Assembly: GCF_947387525.1 (NCBI RefSeq)
Contig: NZ_CANDNW010000006.1
Location: 1-64,000, forward strand
DNA: 64,000 nucleotides
Direction of reading: 5' to 3'
Origin: Limosilactobacillus viscerum
GTDB lineage: Bacteria; Bacillota; Bacilli; Lactobacillales; Lactobacillaceae
Both the position numbers and the translations under genes were made by a program. Of this stretch, positions 8,897 through 17,280 are shown in pieces. Position 1 is the stretch's first letter. Each line of letters begins with the position of its first letter. The notes beneath the pieces were generated by a model. That model did not search any database. It worked only from the letters and a program-made list of their open reading frames with translations, and had not been told where the DNA came from.

Positions 8897-8952
8897 ATTT
8901 AAAATTTTCCTTTTGCGCTTACAGCTTCAACAACCATGCAAGATGTAACCTG

Positions 8953-9705
8953 TTAATCAATTCCCATCTTTTCGACGTAAGTCTTTTCTTCGGCACTGAC
9001 TCGTTCGCGTTCCTTCTGGTTATACCATGGTGAAATTGTGAAGGCTAAAATGTCATTAATCACGTAGATGGAACTATTAACTGCCATCGCGAGTGTAGCA
9101 GAACCTTGCCGGTAAGAGACAAACCAGAGAACTAACTGGGCAATTCCCGAGGCTAGCCACCAGAAGTACTGGTTGTTAAACCGCAGGAAACAGATAACTC
9201 CGGCCGTCAGACTAATTGAAAAACTGATTGCATCAATCCATGGACGGGGGTCGTCAGTGAGGTGGCCGATCAGGTAACCAGAGGCGAGGTAGACTAGTCC
9301 AGTGGCAATAATAGCGACAAACCAACTACGCACGGTAAAATGGCGGATTTTTGAAGCCATATTAATGTTCCAGTTTGCCGAAAGAAGGACGGGGATGTCC
9401 AACGTCAGCATGTAGGCAACTTGTTCACCAATGCTAAGGTAATTTTTGGCGTTAAACCCAACAATGATAAAGCAAATGGCCGATAAGATCCCGAGTACCC
9501 CGTTAACTGACTTAGCCGCATTAATAGCTAGAACGCAGAGCACCCCCAGGGTTGTTCCAATAAAAGTAATGACCGTCAGCCAGGTAATCGGCGTACTAGC
9601 CAGGGTCATAATCTGGCAGCCAAGGCTGAAGAAAAATAAGTAGTAGTTTTGCTGTGGCCAGCCTTTTAGCTGGTGGGCAAGAAATTTAAAATAACTCGTT
9701 AACAT
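8953..9705 (-). CDS. pnuC: PnuC-family vitamin (nicotinamide riboside) transporter
   Basis: Membrane channel for facilitated uptake of nicotinamide riboside, trapped inside by kinase action. About 250 residues with some seven hydrophobic segments, the family pattern of paired aromatic residues (FNNQYFWWLASGIAQLVLWF) and a polar ligand-site region near the C-terminus (AVNSSIYVINDILAFTISPW). The charged C-terminal tail is cytoplasmic. ATG at 9705 follows AGGGG at 8 bases. The gene is alone on its strand. A short palindromic hairpin lies in its leader. Other B-vitamin substrates are possible. Confidence 0.82.
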   Translation of the reverse strand: MLTSYFKFLAHQLKGWPQQNYYLFFFSLGCQIMTLASTPITWLTVITFIGTTLGVLCVLAINAAKSVNGVLGILSAICFIIVGFNAKNYLSIGEQVAYMLTLDIPVLLSANWNINMASKIRHFTVRSWFVAIIATGLVYLASGYLIGHLTDDPRPWIDAISFSISLTAGVICFLRFNNQYFWWLASGIAQLVLWFVSYRQGSATLAMAVNSSIYVINDILAFTISPWYNQKERERVSAEEKTYVEKMGID

Positions 9706-9734
9706 AATTGAACCCCTAGATATAGAATTTAGTG

Positions 9735-9752
9735 GTCCATAGCGCTACGGAC
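9735..9752 (-). promoter_or_regulatory. Hairpin in the pnuC leader
   Basis: GTCC-A-TAGCGCTA-C-GGAC, an 18-base near-perfect palindrome 30 bases upstream of the pnuC start codon. It could be an operator or the stem of a compact leader RNA. I cannot match it to a known riboswitch. Confidence 0.3.
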
Positions 9753-9880
9753 ACAACATATGGTATTTTAATGGCCTGTTTTACCGATTGCAAGCACAAA
9801 ATATTGTGGCTGATCATTTGATTAGCTGGACAATGAGCTAACTTTTCGGAAGTGGTAGCGCTTAAGTTACCGTGAAATTT

Positions 9881-10387
9881 TTATTTTGCGGTTAGGTCGA
9901 TTTTGATAATGGTGACCTGGTAGGAGGCTTGGGGGGCCTGCACCGTGACGGTTTTACCAGCTGGTTGATGAATAATTGCTTGTCCTAGTGGCGAATCAAA
10001 GGAAACTTTCTGCTTAGCCAGGTCGGCCTCCTGTTTGCCAACAATCTGGTAGGTAGTGACATCGTCATCATCTTCAAAACGGAGGGTAACGGTGGTGCCC
10101 AGGTCAACTTCATTGGCAGAGCTAGGATCAACGATTTGTGAATACTGGAGCTGCTTGTTGAGGAACCGTAGGCGGCTTTCAAGGTGACGAAGTTCGCGTT
10201 TGGCTGTGCTATACTCGGTGTTTTCGGATAGGTCACCGAGGGCCCGTGCCGCCTTTAATTGCTCAATCTTTGCTGGCCGTGCCGCCTGTAGTTGAGCGAT
10301 TTCATCTTCAATTTCCTGGTAGCCGCTCATAGTCATTTTTTGAAAATAGACATGTTTCATTGCTTCTTGCAGTTTCTTCTTTTGCAT
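9881..10387 (-). CDS. greA: GreA/GreB-family transcription elongation factor
   Basis: Rescues stalled RNA polymerase by stimulating cleavage of backtracked RNA. The 168-residue protein has the N-terminal coiled coil (residues 15-85) with the tip motif ARALGDLSENTEYSTAKRE, holding the acidic residues that reach the active site, and a C-terminal FKBP-like domain (VSFDSPLGQAIIHQPAG). It carries about ten extra N-terminal residues relative to typical 158-residue GreA. ATG at 10387 is 8 bases after GGGGGTT. This may be a second GreA paralogue, since the sequence departs from the usual consensus (AHGDLSENAEY). Confidence 0.87.
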   Translation of the reverse strand: MQKKKLQEAMKHVYFQKMTMSGYQEIEDEIAQLQAARPAKIEQLKAARALGDLSENTEYSTAKRELRHLESRLRFLNKQLQYSQIVDPSSANEVDLGTTVTLRFEDDDDVTTYQIVGKQEADLAKQKVSFDSPLGQAIIHQPAGKTVTVQAPQASYQVTIIKIDLTAK

Positions 10388-10472
10388 CTGAAATAACCCC
10401 CATTTATTCTTTGCTCCCCAATTATGATATGATAGATAGGAAAATTCAATTTATACGGAGGAGTATTCGAGT

Positions 10473-11588
10473 ATGAACGAACAAGAAGGACATATCAAAG
10501 AGTTCCTTGCTTCGTCCACGTACAATCAGCTATCTGCTAACCAGCAAAAGCACGCTCAAGATATCTTGAACCGTTTTAGTCAGCACATGATGGATGAACA
10601 GCACCTGGCCGACACCGCGTGGACGCCCCAAGCGGTGAAGGAGGTTATGGTTGGTGACTTTATTGCTGATCCAGCGCTGACGAACCAGTTTGGGATCGCA
10701 GTAGCCCCAGTATTAAAGGCCTACTTAACTTTCTTAAAGGTTGATAACTTGAAAGAGTTAACCGCCGCAATCGACGACCAGCGGGCAAACATGAATAGTT
10801 GCCGGAAGGTTCACAAAACATGGGCTGAACTGAAGGGTGGTCAACCGGCCCCTAAGCTAGCTACTAAGAAAGTAAGCAAGAAGTCTGCTAAGAAAGAATC
10901 CAGTGATGACAACAAGAAAGTTAAGCCATTATCAAAGGATGAGCTGGCGAAGTTTAGTGACGACTGTGTCAAAGCAGTGACCGTTGAACCAGAATTTCAG
11001 AACCAAGAACTTGACGGGGCGGGACAACAATACATAATTGCCCAGTTTATTAAGTTAATGGCCCAGGAGTGTAATGAATATCCAGGAAGCTGGGAGTTCC
11101 ATGACTTACAACGAGTCTTAGGGATGATGATGCCACTTGACCCGGACATTACACCAAAGCAAATCAAGAACATTGTGCCAACTGCTCAGGCGTTATTTGA
11201 CTACTTGAAGCGGACCAAGCAGATTGAAATGGAGCAGTACCGGACAGCATTGAAGGCAATTGCTAAGATGCAGCCTTCTCAGGATATGCTTGCTAGTTTG
11301 AGCCGGAAGGACCGGGAAACTCAGTTGATGCTTTCCTTTATCCGGAGCAACGGGATTGATACCGATGACATTAAAAATGCTGAGAAGTGGATGGATGACC
11401 ACCGCCAAGAAGTAGCCGGCTTTATGCGGACCCTTCTCAATCCATGGAGCGAATACGAACGCGAACAGATGGCTAAGCAGCAACAAGCTCAGCGGCAAAG
11501 CCAACAAGCTGGGAGTATCAAACACCGGGCACCAAAGGGAATTAAGTTTAGCAAGAAAGCACGACGGAAGAAGCGTCGTAAAAAGTAG
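10473..11588 (+). CDS. Uncharacterised protein with internally repeated helical domain and basic tail
   Basis: Not recognised. 371 residues, no signal peptide or membrane segment, so cytoplasmic. Two parts look related: residues about 20-105 (NQQKHAQDILNRFSQHM ... VLKAYLTFLKV) and about 180-265 (GAGQQYIIAQFIKLMAQE ... ALFDYLKRTKQ), each an all-helical module of similar length and hydrophobic pattern. They are separated by a Lys/Ser-rich linker (KKVSKKSAKKESSDDNKK) and followed by a tail ending in KKARRKKRRKK. The tail suggests binding to nucleic acid or ribosomes; this is inference. ATG follows CGGAGGAG. The small gene at 11604 starts 15 bases downstream, so they form a pair. Confidence 0.7.
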   Translation: MNEQEGHIKEFLASSTYNQLSANQQKHAQDILNRFSQHMMDEQHLADTAWTPQAVKEVMVGDFIADPALTNQFGIAVAPVLKAYLTFLKVDNLKELTAAIDDQRANMNSCRKVHKTWAELKGGQPAPKLATKKVSKKSAKKESSDDNKKVKPLSKDELAKFSDDCVKAVTVEPEFQNQELDGAGQQYIIAQFIKLMAQECNEYPGSWEFHDLQRVLGMMMPLDPDITPKQIKNIVPTAQALFDYLKRTKQIEMEQYRTALKAIAKMQPSQDMLASLSRKDRETQLMLSFIRSNGIDTDDIKNAEKWMDDHRQEVAGFMRTLLNPWSEYEREQMAKQQQAQRQSQQAGSIKHRAPKGIKFSKKARRKKRRKK

Positions 11589-11603
11589 GAAGGAAGATTG
11601 CTG

Positions 11604-11930
11604 ATGAGTGTTGAAATTCCGCAAAGTATGGACGATGTCGTAATGCAGGTTGCACAACGCAAGCTACATGGTGAAGATGTTACAGAAGATGAAGTCATCA
11701 AAAATGCGGTGCGCGACATTCTGCAAGCTTTATTCGACGAAGCTCTAGAAGGTCACTATGATGATGTTAAGTGGTCCGGGGACGACTTAGAGGTAACTGA
11801 CTTCATGGGGAAGTCAGTTGGTAAAGTTAGTCCGGTTGGTGCAAGCTTTGTTGATGACTTTCGTAAAAATGCTGATGAACTGACCCTCCGCTTGGAAGAT
11901 GAAACAACCAAGTTAGTTGGTGGCCGTTAG
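11604..11930 (+). CDS. Small acidic protein of unknown function
   Basis: 108 residues (MSVEIPQSMDDVVMQVAQRK onward), acidic and mostly helical in character, with an N-terminal stretch resembling a short helical bundle and a C-terminal ELTLRLEDETTKLVGG helix. ATG at 11604 follows AGGAAG at 9 bases. It is the second gene of a two-gene operon with the basic protein at 10473 and ends at a terminator, so an acidic partner to a basic protein is a reasonable guess but not shown. No family recognised. Confidence 0.65.
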   Translation: MSVEIPQSMDDVVMQVAQRKLHGEDVTEDEVIKNAVRDILQALFDEALEGHYDDVKWSGDDLEVTDFMGKSVGKVSPVGASFVDDFRKNADELTLRLEDETTKLVGGR

Positions 11931-11938
11931 TAGGTAAC

Positions 11939-11986
11939 AAAGAGGAGACTAGAAAGAAACTTTTGCTTCTTCCTAGCCTCCTCTTT
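11939..11986 (+). terminator. Terminator
   Basis: AAAGAGGAG arm with complement CTCCTCTTT, plus inner AAG/CTT pairing; ends the 10473-11930 operon. Confidence 0.75.
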
Positions 11987-12120
11987 AGTCTAAGGGGATG
12001 GTCATCCTAATAAATTTTGGCAGATGGTAGATGACCACCATTATTTCAACATATGTTCACGTGTGCGTTTACATATGTTAAAATAAATGCTGAATATTAC
12101 TAACTTAGGAAGTGGATAAG

Positions 12121-13208
12121 TTGAAGATTAAAGCTACCATTGCTAAAGGGAAGGAGAACCAATCAAGGTTGAAGAAGTTATTCTAGATGACCCCAAGCCT
12201 AATGAAGTTTTAATTAGGACCGTTGCTACTGGAATCTGTCATACCGATGTTGCTGGTCGTGATATGGGAATGACGCCATACCCGGTTGCGCTGGGACATG
12301 AAGGAGCAGGAATTGTAGAAAAGGTTGGCAGCACCGTTCAATCAGTAAAGCCGGGCGACCATGTTGTAGTTTCCTTTGGTTATTGCGGGCATTGCAAGAA
12401 TTGCCTATCTGGACACCCTGCAAAATGTGTTCATTTAAATGAGCTTTGCTTTGGTGGAACTAACTATGATGGAACGCATCGTATTCATACACTTGACGGC
12501 CAAGATATCAGTACTTTCTTCGGCCAATCTTCACTAGCAACCCATATCGTGGCCGATGAACATAACGTGATTAAGGTTGACCCCGAAGTTGATTTGAAGT
12601 ATCTCGGGTCAATGGGATGCGGCTTTCAAACCGGTGCTGGGACGATTCTTAATGATGTTAAGCCAGAATTTGCAAGTAGTATTGTGATTACCGGTGCCGG
12701 TGGTGTTGGATTAGCTGCCGTAATGGCTGCTAACTTATATAACCCGGAGCACCTAATAGTAATTGACCGTCATGATGATAAGTTGGCGATTGCAAAGGAA
12801 CTAGGTGCAACCGACGTTATTAATACTGCAAAAGTAACTGACGTTGAGAAAGCAATTCGTGAAATTGTTCCTGAAGGTTTAAACTATGCAGTTGATTCTA
12901 TTGGTTATGGTCCGTTGATTACGGAACTCCTTCACTCGTTAGGAACTGATGGGAAACTCTACTTAATTGGTATCGCCGGTAAGCTTGATTTAACCGGGAT
13001 GGATATTATGGGTGAGTCAAAGCAGATTATTGGATTAATTGAAGGTGATGCCATTCCACAACTCTTTATTCCAAAGTTAATCCAATACTTTAAGACCGGC
13101 AAATTTCCTGTTGATAAACTGATGAAGTTTTACTCGTTTAACGAAATTAATCAGGCTTTTGATGATTTTACAGGCGGGAAAGTTATTAAACCAGTAATTG
13201 TTTTTTGA
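12121..13208 (+). pseudogene. Zn-dependent alcohol dehydrogenase (aryl-alcohol type), frameshifted near the start
   Basis: Would oxidise or reduce alcohols/aldehydes with NAD and zinc. From 12147 the sequence is a full MDR-family enzyme: GICHTDVAGRD (catalytic zinc Cys and the start of the proton relay), GHEGAGIVEKVG, structural zinc CGHCKNCLSGHPAKC, the GSMGCGFQTGAG region with the second zinc Cys, and ITGAGGVGLAA as the Rossmann loop. The first ten residues (KIKATIAKGK from a TTG at 12121) lie in another frame, and the main frame has TAA at 12144-12146. The full span is one base short of a multiple of three, so one base is missing near 12150. The first in-frame ATG (12264) would drop the catalytic Cys. 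Probably inactive unless this is a sequence error. Confidence 0.8.
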
Positions 13209-13234
13209 ATAAAGTAACCAGCATAATACATGAA

Positions 13235-13279
13235 TAGCCCGCTAGCATCCATCATCAAGTGATGAACACTAGCGGGCTA
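13235..13279. terminator. Hairpin between converging genes
   Basis: TAGCCCGCTAG / CTAGCGGGCTA, a perfect 11-bp stem with an inner ATCATCA.TGATGA pairing, no long T run. It lies between the dehydrogenase remnant and the minus-strand operon. Confidence 0.65.
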
Positions 13280-13332
13280 TCTCTGTATCGGGAACAGTTT
13301 TGAATCGAAAACCGCTCCTGTGCTCCTATAAT

Positions 13333-13557
13333 TTACAACTTCTTCTTAACTTCGTATGGCTTTGATTCCTTGCGTTCAGCAGGGAGAGCATCCTTGGCAT
13401 AGAAGATTGCATATTCTTCATCGTCGGGACCCTTGGCAATCACTAAATCATCACTACGACGTTCCCGCTTGAAGATTTGCCCCTTACGGACAGCTTCATT
13501 GTAGTCGTGGATGTTGGCAACTGAGTCACCAGGGTTGAAAAAGATTCGTGTTTCCAT
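13333..13557 (-). CDS. Small uncharacterised protein
   Basis: 74 residues beginning METRIFFNPGDSVANIHDYN, hydrophilic, Lys-rich at the end (KPYEVKKKL). The start at 13557 was chosen because AAGGAAG precedes it at 8 bases and because the upstream frame overlaps the PEBP gene. It is the last gene of a four-gene minus-strand operon, 13 bases after the PEBP stop. No family recognised. Confidence 0.65.
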   Translation of the reverse strand: METRIFFNPGDSVANIHDYNEAVRKGQIFKRERRSDDLVIAKGPDDEEYAIFYAKDALPAERKESKPYEVKKKL

Positions 13558-13570
13558 ATCTATCACTTCC

Positions 13571-14077
13571 TTAAGCACGGCTGGGGAGAGTTGCTTTAGC
13601 TTCGGCGAGTACGTGTCCCTTAGCTGCGTGAAGAAATTCATTCAGCCAGTAACCATCATCAAGGGGCAGTGTCGTATTAAGCGCATATACCGTCAACGTG
13701 TAGTCGTGGTTCTTGTCCGGTGGCTGCGGGCCAACATAACCTTGGATGATCCGGTCGTCACCATTGACCAAAGGGCCAGCATTGCTGTTCTTGCCCTGGA
13801 CAAATTGACCATTTGCATTCCGGCTTGCACCTGCCGGGATTTCAGTCATCGTTGCTGGAATGTTAGCTGCTAACCAATGGATCCACGTAAAACCACAGAC
13901 GGGTGTTGAGTCAAAGTCAATAAAGACAAGGGCATATGACTTGGTTCCCGCCGGAGCATCAGAAATTTTAATGGGGAATGACTTAATCGGGTGGTCAGCA
14001 AGCATCTCATTAGCTGGAGCATACTTACCATACTCGTCCGGTAATAAGTCATTGACCAGTGGAACAGAAATTTGCAT
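13571..14077 (-). CDS. YbhB/YbcL-type phosphatidylethanolamine-binding (PEBP) family protein
   Basis: 168 residues starting MQISVPLVNDLLPDEYGKYA behind GGAGG at 8 bases (an in-frame extension to 14203 has no RBS and overlaps the phosphatase gene). PEBP signature elements are visible: SFPIKISDAPAGTKSYALVFIDFDST, the ligand-site FTWIHWLAANIP (GxxHW-type histidine) and the GYVGPQPPDKNHDYTLTVYA region (GPxPPxxxH). Bacterial members bind small anionic ligands; the biological role is mostly unknown. It sits between a tyrosine phosphatase and a small hypothetical gene in one operon. Confidence 0.87.
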   Translation of the reverse strand: MQISVPLVNDLLPDEYGKYAPANEMLADHPIKSFPIKISDAPAGTKSYALVFIDFDSTPVCGFTWIHWLAANIPATMTEIPAGASRNANGQFVQGKNSNAGPLVNGDDRIIQGYVGPQPPDKNHDYTLTVYALNTTLPLDDGYWLNEFLHAAKGHVLAEAKATLPSRA

Positions 14078-14114
14078 TAGCAATTCCTCCTTATGCCAAT
14101 AATTATACCCGATA

Positions 14115-14909
14115 TCAGTCGAGATATAAACGACGGAGGTCAGTAATGTCACCCTTTGAAAGGCCGAGGTAGTCAGTGAGGTAGTTTTCAGGGCTGCCGG
14201 CAAGCTGGTCTACCACCTTGATCGCGTTTTCCAAGTATTCACGGTAAGCAGCAATCATGTAGCCACGATTTTTAACCACGGCGTCAAGGTTTCCCAGATT
14301 TTTAGTGGTATTACGCAGTTGCTTCAACCATTGATCGCGGAACTTTGCGGTTACTTCGTTGGTCAGCAGGTAGTCTTTAAAAATTGTTTCACGTGGAACA
14401 CCTAATGCCGTCATGATCAAGAAGGCGCCGAAGCTAGTCCGGTCTTTGCCAGCAGTACAGTGGAAGAGGGTTGCGCCGGATTCGTTAGTCAAGAGAAGGT
14501 GGAACATTTGCTGGTAGGCATGCTTAGCACTAGGGATTTTAGCCATCTGGCCATATTCCATTTTCATGTGTTCAAACCCATTGCCAACTTCTTGCATCTT
14601 CTTAGCGATTTCCTCGTCACTCCGCGAAGCATTAGTTACGTCAATGTCAAAAACAGGAAGATTGTAATAGTCAGCTGTTGGCGGCACCTGGTCGGGATTA
14701 GCAGCAACTTCTGGCTTAGAGCGGAAGTCGATATCAACCGTGACGGGGACGTTGCTTAACAGCTGTTCATCATTATTATCGAGCCTTCCCAGTCCACCTG
14801 ACCGGATCAAACGACCCCACTTAATCGTTTGCCCCGTGGTGGTTTCGTAGCCACCAAGTTCCCGGAAGTTATAACCGTTTTTAATTGCTAGTAGTCGTTG
14901 ATGTGTCAT
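14115..14909 (-). CDS. Tyrosine-protein phosphatase, LppA/LipA type
   Basis: Dephosphorylates phosphotyrosine and possibly phosphoinositides. The 264-residue protein has the family N-terminus (NGYNFRELGGYETTTGQTIKWG), the DIDFRSKPEVAA segment and the P-loop HCTAGKDRTSFGAF with catalytic Cys and Arg; the lysine after Gly is typical of the dual-specificity/Y_phosphatase3 group. No signal peptide. Its ATG begins just after the esterase stop, with the RBS AAGGAGG embedded in the last codons of the esterase (LRRI), indicating translational coupling. Confidence 0.9.
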   Translation of the reverse strand: MTHQRLLAIKNGYNFRELGGYETTTGQTIKWGRLIRSGGLGRLDNNDEQLLSNVPVTVDIDFRSKPEVAANPDQVPPTADYYNLPVFDIDVTNASRSDEEIAKKMQEVGNGFEHMKMEYGQMAKIPSAKHAYQQMFHLLLTNESGATLFHCTAGKDRTSFGAFLIMTALGVPRETIFKDYLLTNEVTAKFRDQWLKQLRNTTKNLGNLDAVVKNRGYMIAAYREYLENAIKVVDQLAGSPENYLTDYLGLSKGDITDLRRLYLD

Positions 14910-14910
14910 G

Positions 14911-15873
14911 TTAAATCCTCCTTAATTTATCACTGAGGGCCTGTGCCAGCTGCCGAGCGGCTGTTCTGGCGCCTTGCTGGTCGGGGTGGAGCCCATCCGT
15001 ATAGCTGGTGCACCAGCCAGTTGTGTCAATTACTTCCACCCGGTGAATATTCGCCACTTTGGCAATTTCTTCCCGGTAGGTTTGACTAAATGGGACCAGG
15101 AGGAGCACCTGACTCTTTGGAAAGGTGGTAGTTACCTGGTTGATGAATTCATTATAGGCGGGGAAAAACTCAGCCGTGGTGAACCGACGATCATTAACAC
15201 CGAGGTTAACCACAACTAATTGGGGGTGGTTAGCTTGCCATTCTGTCGTTGCATCGATGTGGTTGAGAAACTTAGCAGCCACGGGTACACCACCAGTACC
15301 TGGCCGCAGGACGCCCGCTGCCGAATAAGCAATACGGACGCCATCAATTCCCAGCCGGTCGCATGCGAGGCCAACATAGTTGCTTTCTGGGCGGTAATCA
15401 AGGGCAGCCTGTTTGCCATAAACCCAGCAGCCAGCGGTGATCGAATCCCCAATAAAGTCCACAAGTGGGCGTGGCGGTGCCGGCAAAAGCTGACCTGCAG
15501 TAGTATCAATGCCAGCTAGTGCAAAGCCCTGATTTCCAGACCAAACCTGGTCCATGTCCGTATTTCCGGCCGTTGTAATTTCAACCAGGTGCCTACTAGT
15601 ATTTGTGAACGTAATTTTACAGCTGCCATTAGAAGCAGCAAAACGGTGCCATTCTCCGCTATCAACCCGCCAAGCATACATTTGACTTGGAAAACCGGGT
15701 TGCCCATTGTTAAGCACCCTGATTATGAGCTGCTGGCTTTGCTCGCATTCAAAACGAATGCTGCTGCCAAGATTAGTAGTGTATAGTACCGGCTTATCTT
15801 TAATTGTTTTGATTACCCACCGACCAGTTCGCTGGGCTAACGGCAGTAGCTGCCGTGGTGAATAATGCACCAT
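14911..15873 (-). CDS. SGNH/GDSL-family esterase with N-terminal beta-sandwich (CE2-like)
   Basis: Likely a carbohydrate or lipid acyl esterase. 320 residues: an N-terminal beta-rich domain (about 1-130, containing GSSIRFECEQSQQLIIRV) and a C-terminal SGNH hydrolase with block I FIGDSITAG, block III NLGVND and block V DGLHPDQQGA, giving Ser, Asn, Asp and His. This two-domain layout resembles carbohydrate esterase family 2. No signal peptide, so cytoplasmic deacetylation of an imported sugar is more likely than cell-wall work. First gene of the operon running to 13333; the divergent galK promoter region is on the other side. Confidence 0.85.
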   Translation of the reverse strand: MVHYSPRQLLPLAQRTGRWVIKTIKDKPVLYTTNLGSSIRFECEQSQQLIIRVLNNGQPGFPSQMYAWRVDSGEWHRFAASNGSCKITFTNTSRHLVEITTAGNTDMDQVWSGNQGFALAGIDTTAGQLLPAPPRPLVDFIGDSITAGCWVYGKQAALDYRPESNYVGLACDRLGIDGVRIAYSAAGVLRPGTGGVPVAAKFLNHIDATTEWQANHPQLVVVNLGVNDRRFTTAEFFPAYNEFINQVTTTFPKSQVLLLVPFSQTYREEIAKVANIHRVEVIDTTGWCTSYTDGLHPDQQGARTAARQLAQALSDKLRRI

Positions 15874-15947
15874 GTTTCCGCCTCCACTTCATAAGCTTAA
15901 TTTTACCATCGTTTGCTTAGCCCGTGGGTGACTATCTAGCTAATTTT

Positions 15948-15961
15948 AGTAAGCGCTTTCT
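15948..15961 (+). promoter_or_regulatory. cre-like site 1 upstream of galK
   Basis: AGTAAGCGCTTTCT matches the CcpA consensus TGWAARCGYTWNCW at 13 of 14 positions. Confidence 0.65.
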
Positions 15962-15979
15962 GATTTGCTAAAAATAAAA

Positions 15980-15993
15980 TGTAAGCGCTTGTT
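15980..15993 (+). promoter_or_regulatory. cre-like site 2 upstream of galK
   Basis: TGTAAGCGCTTGTT, 13 of 14 positions of the same consensus; it overlaps the -35 box so CcpA binding would block transcription. Confidence 0.7.
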
Positions 15994-16020
15994 GACAAAT
16001 GGGGTAAATCATATTAAATT
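15992..16020 (+). promoter_or_regulatory. galKT promoter
   Basis: -35 TTGACA at 15992-15997, 17-base spacer, -10 TAAATT at 16015-16020. Confidence 0.65.
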
Positions 16021-16024
16021 ATAT

Positions 16025-16042
16025 TTAGTAAAAGTTTACTAA
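16025..16042 (+). promoter_or_regulatory. Operator for a LacI-type repressor (probably GalR)
   Basis: TTAGTAAAAGTTTACTAA: perfect 8-bp arms with a 2-base centre, just downstream of the -10 box. A close relative lies upstream of lacS at 30977-30994. The galR gene is in the same operon. Confidence 0.7.
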
Positions 16043-16074
16043 GAGATTTTATTTGAGTGATGGAGGTTATCTCG

Positions 16075-17253
16075 ATGGATAAACAACAATTTCTTGATGA
16101 ATATAAAGCGGTCTTCAAAGAAAACGGCAAGGATGTCTTCTTCTCTCCTGGTCGGATTAATGTAATTGGTGAACACACAGACTACAATGGGGGCCACGTT
16201 TTCCCATGTGCCATTAGTATTGGTACTTATGGTGTTTACGGCCCGCGTGAAGATAGCACGGTGGCCATTTATTCTGCTAACTCCGCTAAGGAAGAAAACA
16301 GTAAGATCATCACTTTTGATATTAACGATGACCAACCACAGACTGCCAAAGACGAGAAGTGGGTTAACTACTTCAAGGGGATGCTTGTTTATCTGAAGCA
16401 ACGTGGCTACAAGATCGACCACGGGTTTAACTTCTACATCCACGGTTACCTGCCATACGGTTCCGGCCTGTCATCATCAGCTTCAATTGAAATGCTGATG
16501 GGGAACTTGCTGAAGGAAGAATTCAACCTCGACATTGACGAAGTTGAACTTGTTAAGTTGGGCCAGAAGACGGAAAACGACTTCGTGGGCTTAAACTCCG
16601 GAATTATGGACCAATTTGCCGTTGGAATGGGGAAGAAAGACAATGCCATCTTCCTTGACTGCAACACTTTGGAATACAAGTACCTGCCACTGGAACTCGG
16701 TGACTACGAAATCTTAATCATGAGCACGAACAAGACCCACTCACTGGCTGGTTCTAAGTACAACGAACGGGTTGAAGAATGTGGCGAAGCAGTTAAGCGC
16801 CTCAGCAAGAAGCTCAACATTAGTAAACTAGGTGAAATTGATTCCGAAACCTTTGACCAATACACTTACCTGATCAACGATGATACTTTGATCCGTCGTG
16901 CTCGTCACGCTGTTAGTGAAAACGAACGGACAAAGCGGGCTATCGATGCCATGGAAAAGGGTGACTTGGAAGAACTTGGTCGTCTGATCAATGCCTCCCA
17001 TGTTTCACTGAAGTATGACTATGAAGTTACCGGTAAGGAATTAGATACCCTGGCTGAAAGTGCTTGGGAACAACCAGGCTGCCTTGGTGCCCGGATGGTC
17101 GGCGGTGGATTCGCCGGTAGTGCCATTGCCATCGTTAAGAAGTCAGCCGCTGAAGACTTCAAGAAGAACGTTGGTAAGATTTACCGTGAAAAGATTGGTT
17201 ACGACGCCAGCTTCTATGATGCCGAAGTTGTTGACGGTCCACACAAGTTGTAA
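16075..17253 (+). CDS. galK: Galactokinase
   Basis: Phosphorylates galactose to galactose 1-phosphate, first step of the Leloir pathway. 392 residues of the GHMP kinase family: galactokinase signature NVIGEHTDYNGGHVFPCAI, the ATP loop LPYGSGLSSSASIEM, the catalytic-base region NSGIMDQFAVGMG and the C-terminal GARMVGGGFAGSAIAIV. ATG at 16075 was chosen 8 bases after TGGAGG; the upstream in-frame ATG codons lack an RBS. galT follows after 27 bases and galR after that. The promoter carries two cre boxes and a palindromic operator, so expression should need galactose and the absence of preferred sugars. Confidence 0.96.
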   Translation: MDKQQFLDEYKAVFKENGKDVFFSPGRINVIGEHTDYNGGHVFPCAISIGTYGVYGPREDSTVAIYSANSAKEENSKIITFDINDDQPQTAKDEKWVNYFKGMLVYLKQRGYKIDHGFNFYIHGYLPYGSGLSSSASIEMLMGNLLKEEFNLDIDEVELVKLGQKTENDFVGLNSGIMDQFAVGMGKKDNAIFLDCNTLEYKYLPLELGDYEILIMSTNKTHSLAGSKYNERVEECGEAVKRLSKKLNISKLGEIDSETFDQYTYLINDDTLIRRARHAVSENERTKRAIDAMEKGDLEELGRLINASHVSLKYDYEVTGKELDTLAESAWEQPGCLGARMVGGGFAGSAIAIVKKSAAEDFKKNVGKIYREKIGYDASFYDAEVVDGPHKL

Positions 17254-17280
17254 TTAGTACTTTGCGAGGAGAATGAGAAA

